From assembly GCA_003254885.1 (NCBI GenBank), contig QANT01008781.1, forward strand, positions 1 through 64,000: a stretch of DNA of 64,000 nucleotides, read 5' to 3'. Source of the stretch: Purshia tridentata. Its lineage: Eukaryota > Streptophyta > Magnoliopsida > Rosales > Rosaceae. The notes under the pieces were generated by a model. That model did no database searches. It saw nothing but the letters and a program-made list of their open reading frames with translations, and was not told where the DNA came from. Below, piece by piece: positions 21,142 through 34,255 of the stretch (the stretch's first letter is position 1; every line of letters begins with the position of its first letter). The position numbers and the translations under genes were made by a program.

Positions 21142-24100
21142 TGTGAGACCCGCACTTTTCCAAGTTTATTTTAAAAAGTATTTTAAAGAATTTTGGGAAT
21201 TTATTTGAGAAATAAAATGTTTTGAGGTAATTCTAATTTTAATTTAATTTTTACTTGGGCTAAAAGTTAACTTTATGTTCAAGTGAGGTTTTAGTTTTGA
21301 CTTTGGGTCCGTTGGAAATGTCTCGATCTCACGAGTTTGTAGATGCGAAGCAAGTGTCAATCGGAGGTATGGTTTGAAAGTTATGAATGTGTGAAGTAAG
21401 GGGCAAACTTGTAATTTTATAAAGTTGGGTTTTAAAAGTAAAAATCAAATTTTCTTCATTTTCTCTCTCTCCCTCACTCTTCCCGCAACTGGAGCTCTTA
21501 GGGAATGGTCGGGAAAGACTCCTCTAGCACCGACCATCTCGTCCCAACCCTCCTCCTTGCCGGCCATTGCTCCCACACGTAGAGAAGAGCTCTATAATAA
21601 CCTAGTTTAATTAATATTAACTTTGTGTAATTAAGTCTAATTAAGTGTAATTAATATTATGTTATATTAATGTTTCTTTTTATATTGTATTTTATTTAAT
21701 ATATATATAATTAAAAAAAAATATTTTAACACTTACGGGCTGGTTTCACCTAGCCACTTCTACAAGTTGTAGGAGCTAGTTCTTTTTCAAATTTTTACTT
21801 TTGCTTTCAAAATTTTACATTGGACCTTTTGGTTTGTGTGAGTGTGTTAGTGTTAAGAGTAAATTGGTGTGGCGATGGGTGTGCTGTGTGTGTTTAGTTA
21901 TAAGCTAGTTTAGACACCATCTTTTAGAAACCCGGCAAGACTGAGCTAGCAACCCAGTAAGACCCAAACTGGTTTAGAATTTTTGAAACCAGAGAAAAGA
22001 GAAAGGAAAACTGAGAGAGAGAGAGAGAGAGAGATTGTGAAGAGAAGGAAGGAGAGAGAAACGAAAGGAAAAGGGAGAACACAAGCAAATAAGAGATAAG
22101 CTTCTCCTATGCCCTATTCTTGGTGAATTTTCAAATTTAATTTAGTTTATGGTTTTAGATAAGTTGTTTAAGCACGAGTGACGTAGGATTTAAAGGTTGG
22201 AAATGGTGGTTTTCGGATTTGCGGTGTAGAGGGTAAATTGGAGAATTTTGGGTTTATGGTGAATTCTTCAATTTTAATTGCTAAATAAGTTATAATTGAT
22301 CATTTCCCAGCCTTAAGAACCTATTTGGATGGTTAGAATTGAAGGGGGATGAGTTTAAAGAAATCTAAAATTTTCTGGAAAGTTTGACAGTTTCGAGTAC
22401 CCTACTTTGGGCTCGAATATCCTTAGATCTAACCGTCGGATTTAAGTAAACTTTATATGGTTTTTAAAGAGGCGATGCAGAGCTCAACAAGTGTAAGTTT
22501 GTAGAAATTAGTGGTTTTTTGATAGATTAAATGAATGCCCAAAGTTAAGACAAAAATCAGAAAATTGCAGAAAATAGGGGAAAAAGGAAGAAGATTATGA
22601 ACAGTACCGGCTGACCACCCCCACACGCAGCACCGGCGCATGGTGGCGCGTGCGGTGGTTTTCGGCAATCCCTGTCGCCGGGAAAAGGACTATTCCTACT
22701 CCATTTTCGATTCCGAGTCCGATGGTGGGCTCCGTTTCGCAATCTGAGACCTGAAAGTTTGAGAAGTGCACTACACACACTAGAATTAAAGGGTGAGCAA
22801 TTTTATTTCTTTATTTAATTGAGGTTTTCTTGTAATTTCTTGTACAGGATTACGATTGGGCGAAGATTAGGATGCACAGGATAATTTCTAACAACGGCTA
22901 AAGCACAAGGTCGAGGTAGGGGGATCTGGGAAACCTTTAACTGCAAAGTTGATTTTATTGAATCTTTGTTGAAAAATTGTTATATGTGTGCTAATACATG
23001 ACATATGAATCATATGAATTATTTGTGCATTATAGGAATTATTTTATTATTATAAATTATTTATAACACATTTATTTGAAGGTGAAACATGAATCATTGA
23101 GAATGGAGAAATGGTGAGTAGGGATTGGGTGTTGTATTTTAAATTCATAGTGTGCGTAGGGAGGGAAGCCCTTTCAGTTGCAGCTGATAAAACAACCTAA
23201 CATGCCCAAGGCACATTAGGACCTTCGATTGCAGTCGAAGTTAGGATATCTTGCATTTTAATTGCGGTTAAAATGAAGATATAATGCAATTTATTTTTCA
23301 ATGGGTTTAACTGAGGAAGTGTAGTATAACATTCATGCATTAGTAATATTACTTCCATGTTATATTATATGTTCATGATTATGTGTTTTCACGAAGCTTC
23401 AATTTAATAAATTTTGCATGTTAAGGTTTATGTTCCGACTGAGCTGTTGGTTTGAGCTTACCCCCTCTTAGACTTTGTAGGTCCAACCCATAGCAGGAGC
23501 AAATAGCAAGGTTTAGTCTGTAATTAAGCTTGAACTAAGTTGAGGTTTGTTTCTGTTTGTTGAAATTCTATAAGATTTAAGTACTGAGATAAATTATGTG
23601 ATGTAAATTAAGCTTGAATCGGGTTCTTTGTGTAATAGAAGTGAGAATTTTTATTTCAGTTTATTTATTTATTTTCACGTCATATTCTAGTTATAGAAGT
23701 TAATTATATATTTAGAGTGTGATTCGCACCCTAATCCGTGATTAGTTCTTAATCATGAGTCAGGGTGGGACAAGCTCGGAAAGCCCATCTCTACCGTGAA
23801 CTCCCAAGCTTGATTCCCACCATCTCCTTCCCCTAATTAACTGGGTTTTTGGTGGGTTTTCTTTCATTTTTCATAGTCCTTCAATCCCCCATGCTCTTGC
23901 TTGTCAATTTTGTGAAATTTGGAATTTCAATTTTTAGGGCTTTATGCTCATTTCGAGATTTCCTTAAATTGAGCTAAATTGGTTTAGTTTTTTGCAATTG
24001 AGCCTTCTAACTTGCAATTGGGCTTGGTTGGGACTTGATTTGGTGATTTTCAGGTCGCCCATGCCCTCCGTCGCCACTGCCACCGTCTGCTCTGCCATTT

Positions 24101-24828
24101 GTGGCGGCGGATTGGGTGGTTTTTCTTGCCGTTCAGCCTCCCCTGAGTCCCAAAAAGCTTAATTCCATGTCTCGACGTTTTGGGTGAGTTTTTGTGTGAT
24201 TTTTGGGGCAGGGCAACCATCGTACATGGTGGTTACCGCCTGTTTTAGTCATTTAACAGCCAAATTTGGAATTGTTTTCAATTAGATTGTCTGATTTTAA
24301 CAAGTACTTGGCTTGGGAATCACTTTCGCGTTGTTGTTATGCTGCCGGATTTGAGAATCCGAACAAAAGGAGCAGCGAAGGGCATTTTCATCTTTTCTCT
24401 GGGTTGCACTGTGAGTGAAATCAGATAGTTTGGATGGTTGATTGTTTGTTTGTATGCTTGGTTGCTAGAAGAGAATATTTTACGATTGAATTAGGAGAAT
24501 AAAGCAATTAAGTTTCGTAAAGGAAACTCCTTGAGAATTAGTTTTGATTTTTATGTTTGAGGTAGTTGATGATGATGAGAATTGCTCGAGTATAATGTGG
24601 ATTATTTTATTGAAATTGATGATTGACAGTGATTTTTATGAATTGAGGATTTTATTGTTTATGCTTGATTTATGGTAGATTTATTTTATTAAAGTTGATT
24701 ATATTGAGGTTTATGTTTAAGATATTTTCACTCATACGAGCTCTAGTGAGCTTATCAGGTTTGTGTTTAAACTTGGTGCATCATTGGTTGCGGTGTAGGG
24801 TTTGTTTTGCAGGTTAAGTAAGCTAAGG
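21142..24828 (+). mobile_element. Chromovirus-type LTR, plus strand, split by a nested solo LTR
   Basis: It opens TGTGAGACCCGCACTTTTCC, like the solo LTR at 30989. It continues after the insert with TGCTGCCGGATTTGAGAATCCG and GAGCTCTAGTGAGCTTATC, both present in that LTR near 32000 and 33520. It stops near 24828 where an inverted LTR begins, so its last ~300 bp are missing. Confidence 0.8.
21593..23772 (+). mobile_element. Solo LTR (gypsy-like), 2180 bp, nested
   Basis: It closes GGGTGGGACA; its start reads TATAATAACC, which I take as a mutated TG opening. AGCTC flanks both sides (21588-21592 and 23773-23777). A (GA)n microsatellite lies at about 22013-22034 in its leader. No internal domain or coding sequence is present; small frames at 22453-22780 are fortuitous. 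Confidence 0.8.
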
Positions 24829-24830
24829 TT

Positions 24831-25989
24831 TGACGTCCCAAACCCTCGGGTTGAACGATTTGGACTCACCACAACACCACACTGACCATTCAGCCTTAAA
24901 TGGAACTGCCAAGCTCGATAACTCACATCTAGAACCAAACAATCAATGTAAGGGTGAGGTTTAAAAACAAAACACAGGGTTGGATCAAAATATAAACTAG
25001 CAGCAAAATAAATAAATCACATACTTTGATTTCAAACCAACCCCCAAGATTACATAAATGAATAGTAACCTTGAATACAATTTTTAAATATTAATGGATG
25101 AATTTAAATGCAAAACTCTTTACAAAAATGAAAGAGAAGACCACTTCTAGATTACCAATTGCCACATCTCCTCTAGGCTACCTCCATACTCATCTATCTT
25201 ACAAAACAATCTGCTGCACCATCGAATAGTGCACTGGGTTATAGAACAAACCTGGTAAGCTTTCGTAAGCTCGTATGAGTAAAACTGACCCAAAACACAC
25301 ACCACAGACAAATAGTGACGACAATCACACACATCACACATCTCGAAGTATTCCTGTACTCAAAATGGTACTAACCACTAGTCTCCACAATCAATAATCT
25401 TATTTCCATGGCCGTTCCAAGTTGGCCAACCACAGCCGATCATCAATTGATCATTCTAACAAGAATATCCATTTTTGATTGTTCGATCTGGGCTCACCAC
25501 TGTACAGTTTACCATAACACACCTAGACTGACTACCAAATGCTATGGTTGATCGTACGCTCTAGTTCACAACCACACGTACAATCATTGTGGACTCTCGA
25601 CCTATCAAGTCCAATATTCAATCCGGCTCACCTAACCCAACAATTCACATCTAGCATACCTAGCCCAAAATTTATATCTGGCCTACCTAGCCTAATAACA
25701 TGTCCTCAAATCACAAGACAATTCAATAACAATAATAAATCCATCTAGCAATTCAAAAGCCTAATTATTGCTATTAACCTTAATAGCTCGTATCACAAAA
25801 CGGATACCAAAACCAATCTACAATAATCCTGTTAAGCTCACATGCTCAAAATTATCATCAAATCATGCTCAGGATTCAAATCCTAGAATTAAACCAATAT
25901 CCATAAACCAAATAAATAATTGAAAATAACACAGTTAAATAACTCTTAACTTAAGTTTGAATGAAGAAACCAATTTACGGTAGGAGTTT
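24831..25989 (-). mobile_element. LTR fragment, minus orientation
   Basis: It starts TGACGTCCCAAACCC, the inverse of a GGGTTTGGGACGTCA end. At 25255-25285 AAGCTCGTATGAGTAAAACTGACCC is the inverse of the CTCATACGAGCTC element of related LTRs. The far end is hidden by the solo LTR inserted at 25990. No coding sequence seen. Confidence 0.6.
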
Positions 25990-28767
25990 TGTCATGTCCC
26001 AAAACAGGGCCTAGAAGAAATTCCCTTTTTGGGCCACTTGACAGCCGCCACGCCAACTGTTTAACTTTAGAACGTGTCACCAAGCCCTAGTAACACCATC
26101 CTAGAATTAAATAACCAACGTAAGACTTGTTTTGAAAAAGATGGGTTGGATTAGAGAGAAACACGTAGCGGAAAAACACTTGAAAATACATCTTAAATAA
26201 AACCAACCCTCGCGGGTAAGAAGTTTTACAAAAGTACCCTTAACCACAACATGACTAACAAATAAGTCATGCTTAACTAACAAACCCAAAGAGGGCACCA
26301 ATCAACTACTCAAAAGTTTTCTTCAAAGCTTACAAACAAACTGAAGGATAGAACTGATAATTAATAGAGTTCGTTAAGAAAAACAACTCGACAAAACGGG
26401 AAAGAGACCTAAGGATGCCCAACAAGATATTTAAGTGCCTTGCCGACCGACTAATCGAGATCGTCAACCGGGATCTGATCTGCATAAGAGAATGCAGTAG
26501 GGGGTAAGCATCACAAATGATCATCGCTTCCCCTCGGAGGACCCTGGCTAGGTTTGAAAATAGTAAGTCAAAATATTTAATAAATATAATCGACCAATAT
26601 CGAAAACAGTTGAAAATATTTCACCAAACAAAATCCAATATCAAAGTTTAATCGTTGAAATCCACGAAACCTTTGATGATACGTATGCAGTTTTCTTAAA
26701 ACATTAAAGGGCCCAAGTATCATTAGTTGATGATCGATCACAAATGGCCAACTACACTTACCAAGCACAAAGTAGGTAATGTAGCGAGAGTATCCATTAC
26801 CATGGCAGTACCCTTTAAGCTAGCCTCCCCAGAAGGACAAATCGACTAGCTCATCCGTACATACCTCTTCTGGAAGTTTAGGGGATCGAAACCCAAGGTC
26901 AGCATTCAATCGTGACGCTTTACTCTCAAATCATCAATAATAACCAAAAACTGTGCAATATGGCATACAAAAACGATGCAAAGTTTGCAAGCAACAATAT
27001 TTAATAGCATAAATACATGCATAAAAACAGTCCCAACAGTCAGGGTGTGAGAATCCCCCTACCTGGTGTCCAAGCTTAACCTTTTGTACTTCCACAGCAC
27101 CAAATCCTTAAATCCTTCTCTTAGAAAACTGAAAATCCAAATCCAATAGAAATCCAACTTTAGTAAAAGTAAGTTTGATAGAATTTCGACAAAGTTTCGG
27201 CATGACCTTACCTTTCGATTATGTTTTCCCAGAAAATCCCAAAAACTTGTCTACTAAAACAAAGTCTCTGTATTTTCGGGACTTAAGGTTTCTACTTAAC
27301 CAAATTTTATTTTAAGTATGGAGGTTAACTGAAAAAAGTCCAAACAATCATGACCAGGTCAGTACGGGGGAGACTGGGAGGATCAATCCTAGTGTTCCTT
27401 AAGCCGGCAATAGCAACGGCGGCCAGGACTGACGTCGATATCATGTCATTCAATGACTTTAATTGGGTAACCTCAAATAATTATTAGATTCATTGATTAA
27501 TAAATAAACAAGTCCAACTAATTAAGTAAGAAAGCAAATAATTCCAACTTAGTTTGCATGCTTCTTACTTTTTTAGGTTTTAGCAATTACACAATTAATT
27601 GATTTCATTTAATCCAACTTAATTAATTAAATTATGCAATTCAAATCCTACTTAAAACGTAATTAATTAATTTAATAATCCAACTTAACTAATTAATCAT
27701 GCATAAAAACCTTAAAGGGAAGGAGGAGTTTCACGTACTCGGTTGAAGACCTCCTTTACTTAACGTCCACAAAAGAATTGCTAACACCAAAATTAAAGCC
27801 TGATAAGCAACTAAATTAAACTTAAAGAACTAAAGCAAACTTTAAATTTTTACCCAAAGACTTACTTCGGCGCGACGGAAATTGGGCAAGGCTTCACCGC
27901 GGAGAAAGGCTATTTTTGATTAGAGAAATTAATCACCACCTTTATGGGTTAACTAATAACCCAACCAAAAACAAAAAAAATTTTGAACTAGGGAGCTTCT
28001 CCAAAAAAGATTGGAGCTTGCTCCTTTGGGTTCCCTTCACAAAAGGAAGGATTCTCTTAAGAAGAATTTTAAAGAGAGAAAGAACTTAGAGTGAGAAGCT
28101 CTCAACTCAAACTAAAAAGTGCAAGTGAAAATGAGGAGGGGGCTCCTCTATTTATAGGCCTTAGGAGGTGAAGAAGGAAGCTCTCACCTCCAATGTGGGA
28201 CAATTTGCAAGTAAGAATGAATGACCAAGATTAAAAGGTTCTTTAACGAAGTTCAATGGCTAAGATTAAAATAAAGGCAAATGATCAAGTGTGACAAAAC
28301 CCACCTTAGTTTCGTGCACCCATCCTTGTCAGTACTCTGCTAACGCATCAGGTTGTGACACATGGCGCTGGCTGCCACGTCACGTTTTCTTTTTTTTTTT
28401 CCAACTTCAAAAATTCACCAAAAATTGCTCGGGTCTCCAAATAATTCCATGAAAAATCCTACGAACTCGTGAGACTAAATACTATCTAATTATGGGCTCA
28501 AAAGAACAATTTGACTTCCAGAATTTTAATGAAAAGTCCAATTTCACCCAAAATAAATTCTGAAAAATCAAATAATGGCCCAAAATAATTATCAAACTTG
28601 GGAAATTTATAACTTAATCATTCTAACTCCAAATTCAACGAACCAAACGTCGTTACTCACAACAAATTAAGTTCTACACTAGTGACATCAAGCCTTAGTC
28701 ACTAATTTTGCAGAAAAATTCTAACTTAAGTGGAAAGTAAAATACTAGAAAAAGACAGGGTCTTAAA
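25990..28767 (-). mobile_element. Solo LTR, minus orientation, 2778 bp
   Basis: The left end is TGTCATGTCCCAAAACAGGG and the right end is GGGTCTTAAA, read on the minus strand as a mutated TGTAAGACCC opening. AGTTT flanks both sides (25985-25989 and 28768-28772). A TATAAATAGAGG promoter-like motif sits on the minus strand near 28150. Small frames at 26107-26768 are not conserved domains. Confidence 0.78.
28149..28156 (-). promoter_or_regulatory. TATA box of the minus-strand solo LTR
   Basis: The minus strand reads TATAAATA in the context CCTATAAATAGAGGAG, the form seen in LTR core promoters. Transcription from it would run leftwards. Confidence 0.5.
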
Positions 28768-28772
28768 AGTTT

Positions 28773-29053
28773 CATATGTCTTCATACTTTTATCGGATAG
28801 GCGTGTGGGTGGTTTGCTGTTTCTTGTACATCTTCATCCTTTTAGAAAGTTCAATTCACACTCCCCGTTTATTTGCTTGCATTCGACAGTTTCATGTTAC
28901 GTCTGTTGGTTATATCGCCATCTCTATATTGGATTATTTCCTTCATTTCAGTTTTGCTTGTTTCGTTTATTTACAAGGCTGGTACATATATGTTTGTCCA
29001 TCACTATGTTTCTATTCTTATACCCTTGTATGTTTGTGTGTTCTTATGTGTAG
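28773..29053 (+). other. Probable 5' leader intron of the MuDR-like gene
   Basis: T-rich sequence ending TTCTTATGTGTAG just before the coding region, a good 3' splice site. The second MULE at 51400 also has a TATTGTAG acceptor just before its ATG, which supports an intron in the leader. Overlapping frames here are hydrophobic and fortuitous. Confidence 0.45.
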
Positions 29054-29059
29054 GAAACT

Positions 29060-29783
29060 ATGGATGACGTTGTGATTGCCAGATTTGCACACAATGGCAA
29101 ATCATTGTTACACCTTATAACTACCCGTACAACCTTTATGGAGCTATGTTCCGCAGTCGTCTCCCATTTTAATGATCTGGTGGATGGGTCGTATCAACTC
29201 CAATATTCAATTGATAATCACCCAAAATGTATGTTGCAGACTGACATGGACTTGAAAATGCTTCACATGGAATTTTCCAGCAAGAGTAAACACTCAGTCG
29301 ATATACAAATAATTGACCAGTAGTGTCTCCGGGTTTGTACCAATAGTGGCAATGGCATAAGTACTCAATCGTTTGCTGCTGAAGGCTAGATGCACACTGA
29401 TGGGGATGATTTTTTGGGTAAGTATGCAACCCCGTCCAAAAAATGTACCTATTAGACCCGTGGAGAAGCTATATTCAACATGTTGGCCAGAAATTCGATG
29501 GGGGGATTGAATTTAGACAAAAATTGGTGAAGTATGCTATAGAAAAAGGGTTTGTATTTAAATACATTAAGAACGACCGCGAAAGGGTCACGGCTGAATG
29601 CAGTAAGAAGGCTTCAGAAGGGTGCCAGTGGTGCATGCATCTATATGCCTTACCAATGGGTACTGTTATATTAGAACGTTGGACAATGTTCACACTTGCA
29701 AAGGTTGGGTGCGAGACCAAACCAGTACCATGATGACTTCGAAGACTATCTCTTCTATTTTGGTAGACCAGGTATAAACCAAG
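29060..29783 (+). pseudogene. MuDR-like (MULE) transposase, N-terminal part
   Basis: The ATG at 29060 opens MDDVVIARFAHNGKS, an N-terminal domain typical of MuDR transposases. After stops near 29323-29390, the DNA-binding region follows: FRQKLVKYAIEKGFVFKYIK and RERVTAECSKKASEGCQWCM, then a HTCKGWV-like zinc-associated motif in a shifted frame. The gene breaks off at 29783 and resumes at 34256, with CCAAG duplicated at the two break points. Removing the intervening sequence joins ...VDQV-TK to PLLKPIEIVKD, the expected order in this family. Internal stops and frameshifts show that it is dead. Confidence 0.88.
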
Positions 29784-30988
29784 TGTTAGGTTCAAAATTT
29801 GTATTGGCAATTTCCTTGACAAAACAGTTTACAATCATTTTATATTTAAATCTCACACAAACTCTAGATTAAGTTAGGACCATCTGGGTGTGCAATGAAG
29901 ACTACACAACTGGTTCTACATCTCACATGCCTAAGGTAATACCCATGCCATGCATTTCACGTAACATCATTTTTTACAGGATAGTGCATGTTTTGACTAG
30001 TCTATGACATATCATACACTGCCCTTTTCTGGCTCGTGCACTATACATGCTATCTTATGTATTTAAGTGATCCCACGTGAGAGTCTTCTGTGTGGGTCAC
30101 TCTCTTACATGGGTATTTGCACATGTTTGATTTTCTGACTTTTTATGATTGGGATTTTACTCTCTTCATTTATTCTGCAGCTCACATCATCTTTTATGGG
30201 CTTTCATTTGCACTATTCATCATCTTCTTCAACTTGTTTTTTCAAAAAATGGAAACTTCTAAAAATATCTCAGCCCCTTCTTATCCACATCATAGAATTC
30301 TTTTCGGAATATTCGATGGGGGGCTGTCCTGAAAGTTTGTTAGGACTTGAGCCTATCATTGGTTGCCATGTGGAAGGGTGTGTGTGTGCGTGAGTTGCTG
30401 CTGCTATAGGGTATGGGCAGCCCTTCATTTTCTCTGTCTCTCACATTTTTGGAAAGTTTTTGAATAGCTTTTGAGCTGAGGTTTTGGAGAGATCAAATGA
30501 GTATTTTATTTTTCAAGAGTTGAAAGTTCTTCTTTGAAAAATCTTCATGTGTTCTTCTCTTGATTTGTTTTTGCTAAAAACTAAATGGGTTTTGTGTATG
30601 GGTTTTATATTACTTTAAAAGTATAAACACATCACTCTAGTTTTTAGATTTGGGTTTGTATTGGCTTTTTCAAATCTTGGTTGTTTGAAGGAGTTGATCT
30701 TGGTAACCTGAAAAATTGCATATCACTTTCATATCCAAAATCCTCATGCAAGCTGTAAATTGGTGCTGCGAGTTGATGAACTAAAGGATCAGCTGCCAGT
30801 GACGCATTTGCCTCTGGGCTTGTTGGTTGATGGTTGCACAAAGTGGGTATGCTACTTAGCTTTAGAGTAGGTAAATGACTTTGTGTGCTGATATTGACTT
30901 TGCATTGAACCTCAACATATTGGATTGCCCGGTCAGTGGATAAGACCCCCAGTTTTTTAACCCTTTAAGGTTTTTCTGAGTGAACAAC

Positions 30989-33859
30989 TGTAACACCCCG
31001 CACTTTTCAAAGTGGTTTTGAAAAGCTTTTTAAAGGTTTTCAGGATTTTATTGGAAAGGTAAAATGTTTTAAGCGTTTTTCAAATTTTAAAGTTTGACTT
31101 TTAAACTTGGGGCAAAAAGTTGACTTTTTGTTCGGGAGGACTTTTTGCGTTGACTTTGGGTTCGCTGGAAAGGTCTCGTCCTCACGAGTTCGTAGACACG
31201 TAGCATGCATCAAACGGAGCTACGGTTTCGAAGTTACGGACGTGTGAAGGGAGGGGCAAGATTGTAATTTTGAAAAAGTTGGATTTTAAAAAGGGGCACA
31301 GAACCCCAGAAAATTCAGACAGCATTTGTTCTCTCCTCTCTCCCGAAACCTCTCCCCCTTTCGCGACTTTCTCTCCCAACTGGAGCTTTCGCCGGCGCGT
31401 GGGGGAGCGTCCGGAAGCGGCCGGAGCCGATCTTCGGCTCGCCGTGCTCGGCTCTCTCCCTTCTTCCTTTCGATGGTGGCGGCTCCCCGTGAAACAGCCC
31501 AGAACTCGAGAATTCGCGCTTGCACAGTCGGCGTCACGGCAGCGATCTCGGCGATTCCGGCGACGACGCGACCTCCCACCTTCCCAGATCTCTTCCTCTC
31601 GTCGAGCCCAGCGTGTTGGTGGGTTCGATTGACCCGTTGGACCACCGTGGGAGGCGGATCGGAGCTAGGGAGGCCGACGGCTTTCCGGCCAGTTTTTCTC
31701 GTTTTCCGGCCACTTTTGGCCGTCGACCCAGTTGACCGCCCGTTGACCGTCGTGGGACTCGCTGCGTGTGACGGTTCCAGCGACCGTTTTCTGTGTTTTT
31801 GGCCTCGAGCCAACCACCCGAGCTTGTGAGTGAGTTTGGGTGAGTTCTCGGACTTTCCGTGTGTTTTCCAAGGGTCGGGTAGCCACCGTGCGTGGTGGTT
31901 CGTGATTTTTGGCTTGGTTGTGAAATTCTGGTTTGTTTCTTGGACTATCTGGTCTTAACAGGTACTCGGCACGGGAATTTGTATCTCGGATGCCGTTATG
32001 CTGCCAGATTTTAAAATCCGAGCAAAGGAGCCACGAAGGGCAGTTTAGTCTTTTCGCGTGGTCACGGTGAGTGAACCTAAGATCCTTTAAATTCTCAGTT
32101 TAATTAGTTACTTGGTTGCTTGTGAGTTGTTTGTTTTGGTTGCTGGTTACTAGTTAAGAGGGGTACGGAATTAGGAATGGAATTTCCGAGGATTTAAAGG
32201 ATTGATTGAGGACTAAGTAAGGATTTAGTGGTTTGTTGAGGACCGGTGAGTCCAGGTGGAGACTTTTGGTTAGGATTGGGATTCTCGGGGGGTTTAAGGT
32301 TATTGCCTTTAAAAGTGATTTAGTGTGGATTGTTGGTTTTGGAAATTGATTTTGAGAACTCAGTTTATTCTTGGTTAAAGATAAAGGTTTGATTTTATTT
32401 ATCAGTTTTTGGTAACATTTGGTTCTTTAAGAAAGGATTTAATTTTAAGTTTGAGCTTGGGTTAACTTTCTCGTGATATCAAAAGGTTTTAAACCTGGCT
32501 TTCGGTGATTTGAAATGGAAATGTCCTTTTCGGATTTGTACGGTTTTCGGAGCACCCAATTGGTACTCGTTCAGCTTCTCGGATTATATAGGTCTTTGGG
32601 ACCCATCACGGCACACACATAGGCTTTGGGCCATGTGTCGGGATGCCTTGCCCTTTGGGGGCGGCCCTGCGTGCACATACGGCAGTTGTTAGCCCTGCAT
32701 GTGTATGACAGACCCTGGCTCTGCACATGTACGGCAGGATATTGGCCCTGCATGCGTACGGCAAGTCGTAGGCCCTGCGCATGTACGACAGGATTATTGG
32801 CCCTGCATGCGTACGGCAGGTTGTGAGCCCTGCGCATGTACGGCAGGTTAGCTGGATGTGAATTGGGTGATGGTTTTACTTATCTTGTCAGCTTACAGTT
32901 GTTCTTGCGAATTATAGATTTCAGTTCTTAATTGATATTTTAAGAACTTGACCAGTTTTATTGATTTATCAGAGTTTTCAGTTCTTGTTTTATAAATTGG
33001 GACTTTGATCAGCTTTATTGTTTTCTAAAAGAGTTTTGCAAATGGATTTTAAAAAGTGGATTTCTACAAAGAGTTTTCAGTGGATCTTTATAAAATGCTT
33101 TTTAGCTGGGGTATCTCAAAGCGTGTCAATGAGGTGTTGAGAAACTTTGGATTTAAAGGCTTAGGCGAGAATTGATTACCGGGGTTTGAGTAACAAAGGT
33201 TATTTGAGGATAGTGGAAGGATTAATTGAGGTTTAAGTTGGTTCTGAATGGATATCGAGGATTCTAAGATTATTGGAGAATCTAGTGGGATTCTAAGTCA
33301 GGACCTTATGATGTAATTTAAGGTGATTTTCAGTTTAGGGGATCAATTGAGGATAATTGAGATATTACAGATTTGGGACAATGAATTGGATTGGGTAGAG
33401 GATTGGTGGTCAGGTTAAGGGTTATGATTTATGATTTGTGATTTGAGGCTTAAATTGGATTATGATTGATCATTTTATTTGAGTTTAATTTGAGGTTTTC
33501 AGTTAGATTTCACTCACACGAGCTCTAGTGAGCTTACTGGGTTTGTGTGTAAACCCGGTGCACCTATGGTTGGGTGCAGGGTTTGGTTTTGCAGGTTGAG
33601 CAAGCTGAGGAGGCAGTGGAGAGAAGACGAGGCAGTGGGACCAGCAGTGTTTCAGAAAGTTGTTTTAAAGTTGATTTTTATGTAAAAGGGTTTTACAGCT
33701 TGTTTTTATAAATGTGTTTTGTGACTTACAGTTGTTTCAGTAAATTATTTGATATTCATGGCTCACAGTTTCAGAAGAAAAAGGGCCCACAGCTTCAGGA
33801 AACAGTTTCAGTTTTCAGGTTCAGTTGGTGTTCACGTGCCCGAGGGTCGGGGCGTGACA
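30989..33859 (+). mobile_element. Solo chromovirus-type LTR, 2871 bp, nested in the SIRE-like LTR
   Basis: It opens TGTAACACCCCGCACTTTTC and closes GGTCGGGGCGTGACA. ACAAC lies on both sides (30984-30988 and 33860-33864), and the host LTR reads GTGAACAACTTG when it is removed, as at 20390. It has the GC-rich leader (31320-31830) and the ~28-bp minisatellite (32660-32850). The frames at 31270-31886 overlap on both strands in the leader and are not genes. Confidence 0.93.
32660..32850. repeat. LTR minisatellite, second plus-strand copy
   Basis: Units of the CATGCGTACGGCAGG...GGCCCTG type, about six, preceded by the same GGGACCCATCACGGCACACA sequence as at 9030. Confidence 0.9.
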
Positions 33860-34255
33860 ACAACTTGTTTGTTTTCTCCTTGTGATTGTTGCGTTTATTT
33901 GGCATTTGTATAACTTGTGTTTAATTCTTTGTCATACACTTTGAGACCTTGGTATATGCTTGATAATATTTCAATTGATGAACTGAATCTAACCTATCAT
34001 CATACACCTCACTTTAGTTGTGGCTAGCACTGGGATACCTATTTTGATGGATCCTTGAGTGCCTAGGTTGTCACTCCTCATATGAGTATTTGAACTATTT
34101 GCTGATTATGTTTCTTGTGTTGTGCATCTGTCGTGCAAACTAAAGTGTGTTTGATTGGTTGAGTCTTGTCAAATAGTTTTAAAATTGGGTCCGATCACTA
34201 ATCGCTGTTTTACTTAGGTGCTTTAGGGTGTTAAAGCACTTTATACCAAACTTCA

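Larger units (their letters stand above)
29784..34255 (+). mobile_element. Solo LTR of the SIRE-like family, inserted in the MULE and itself split
   Basis: It opens TGTTAGGTTCAAAATTTG and closes TATACCAAACTTCA, with CCAAG on both sides (29779-29783, 34256-34260). Without the nested insert and its 5-bp duplication it is about 1596 bp, matching the 1592-bp family LTR at 5762-7353. Its middle matches 20082-20560 (for example GACCCCCAGTTTTTTAACC). Confidence 0.92.

Noticed and set aside
28730-29075. Hydrophobic membrane-like proteins in three overlapping frames
   Set aside because: T-rich probable leader intron of the MuDR-like gene; overlapping frames of similar composition are expected by chance.
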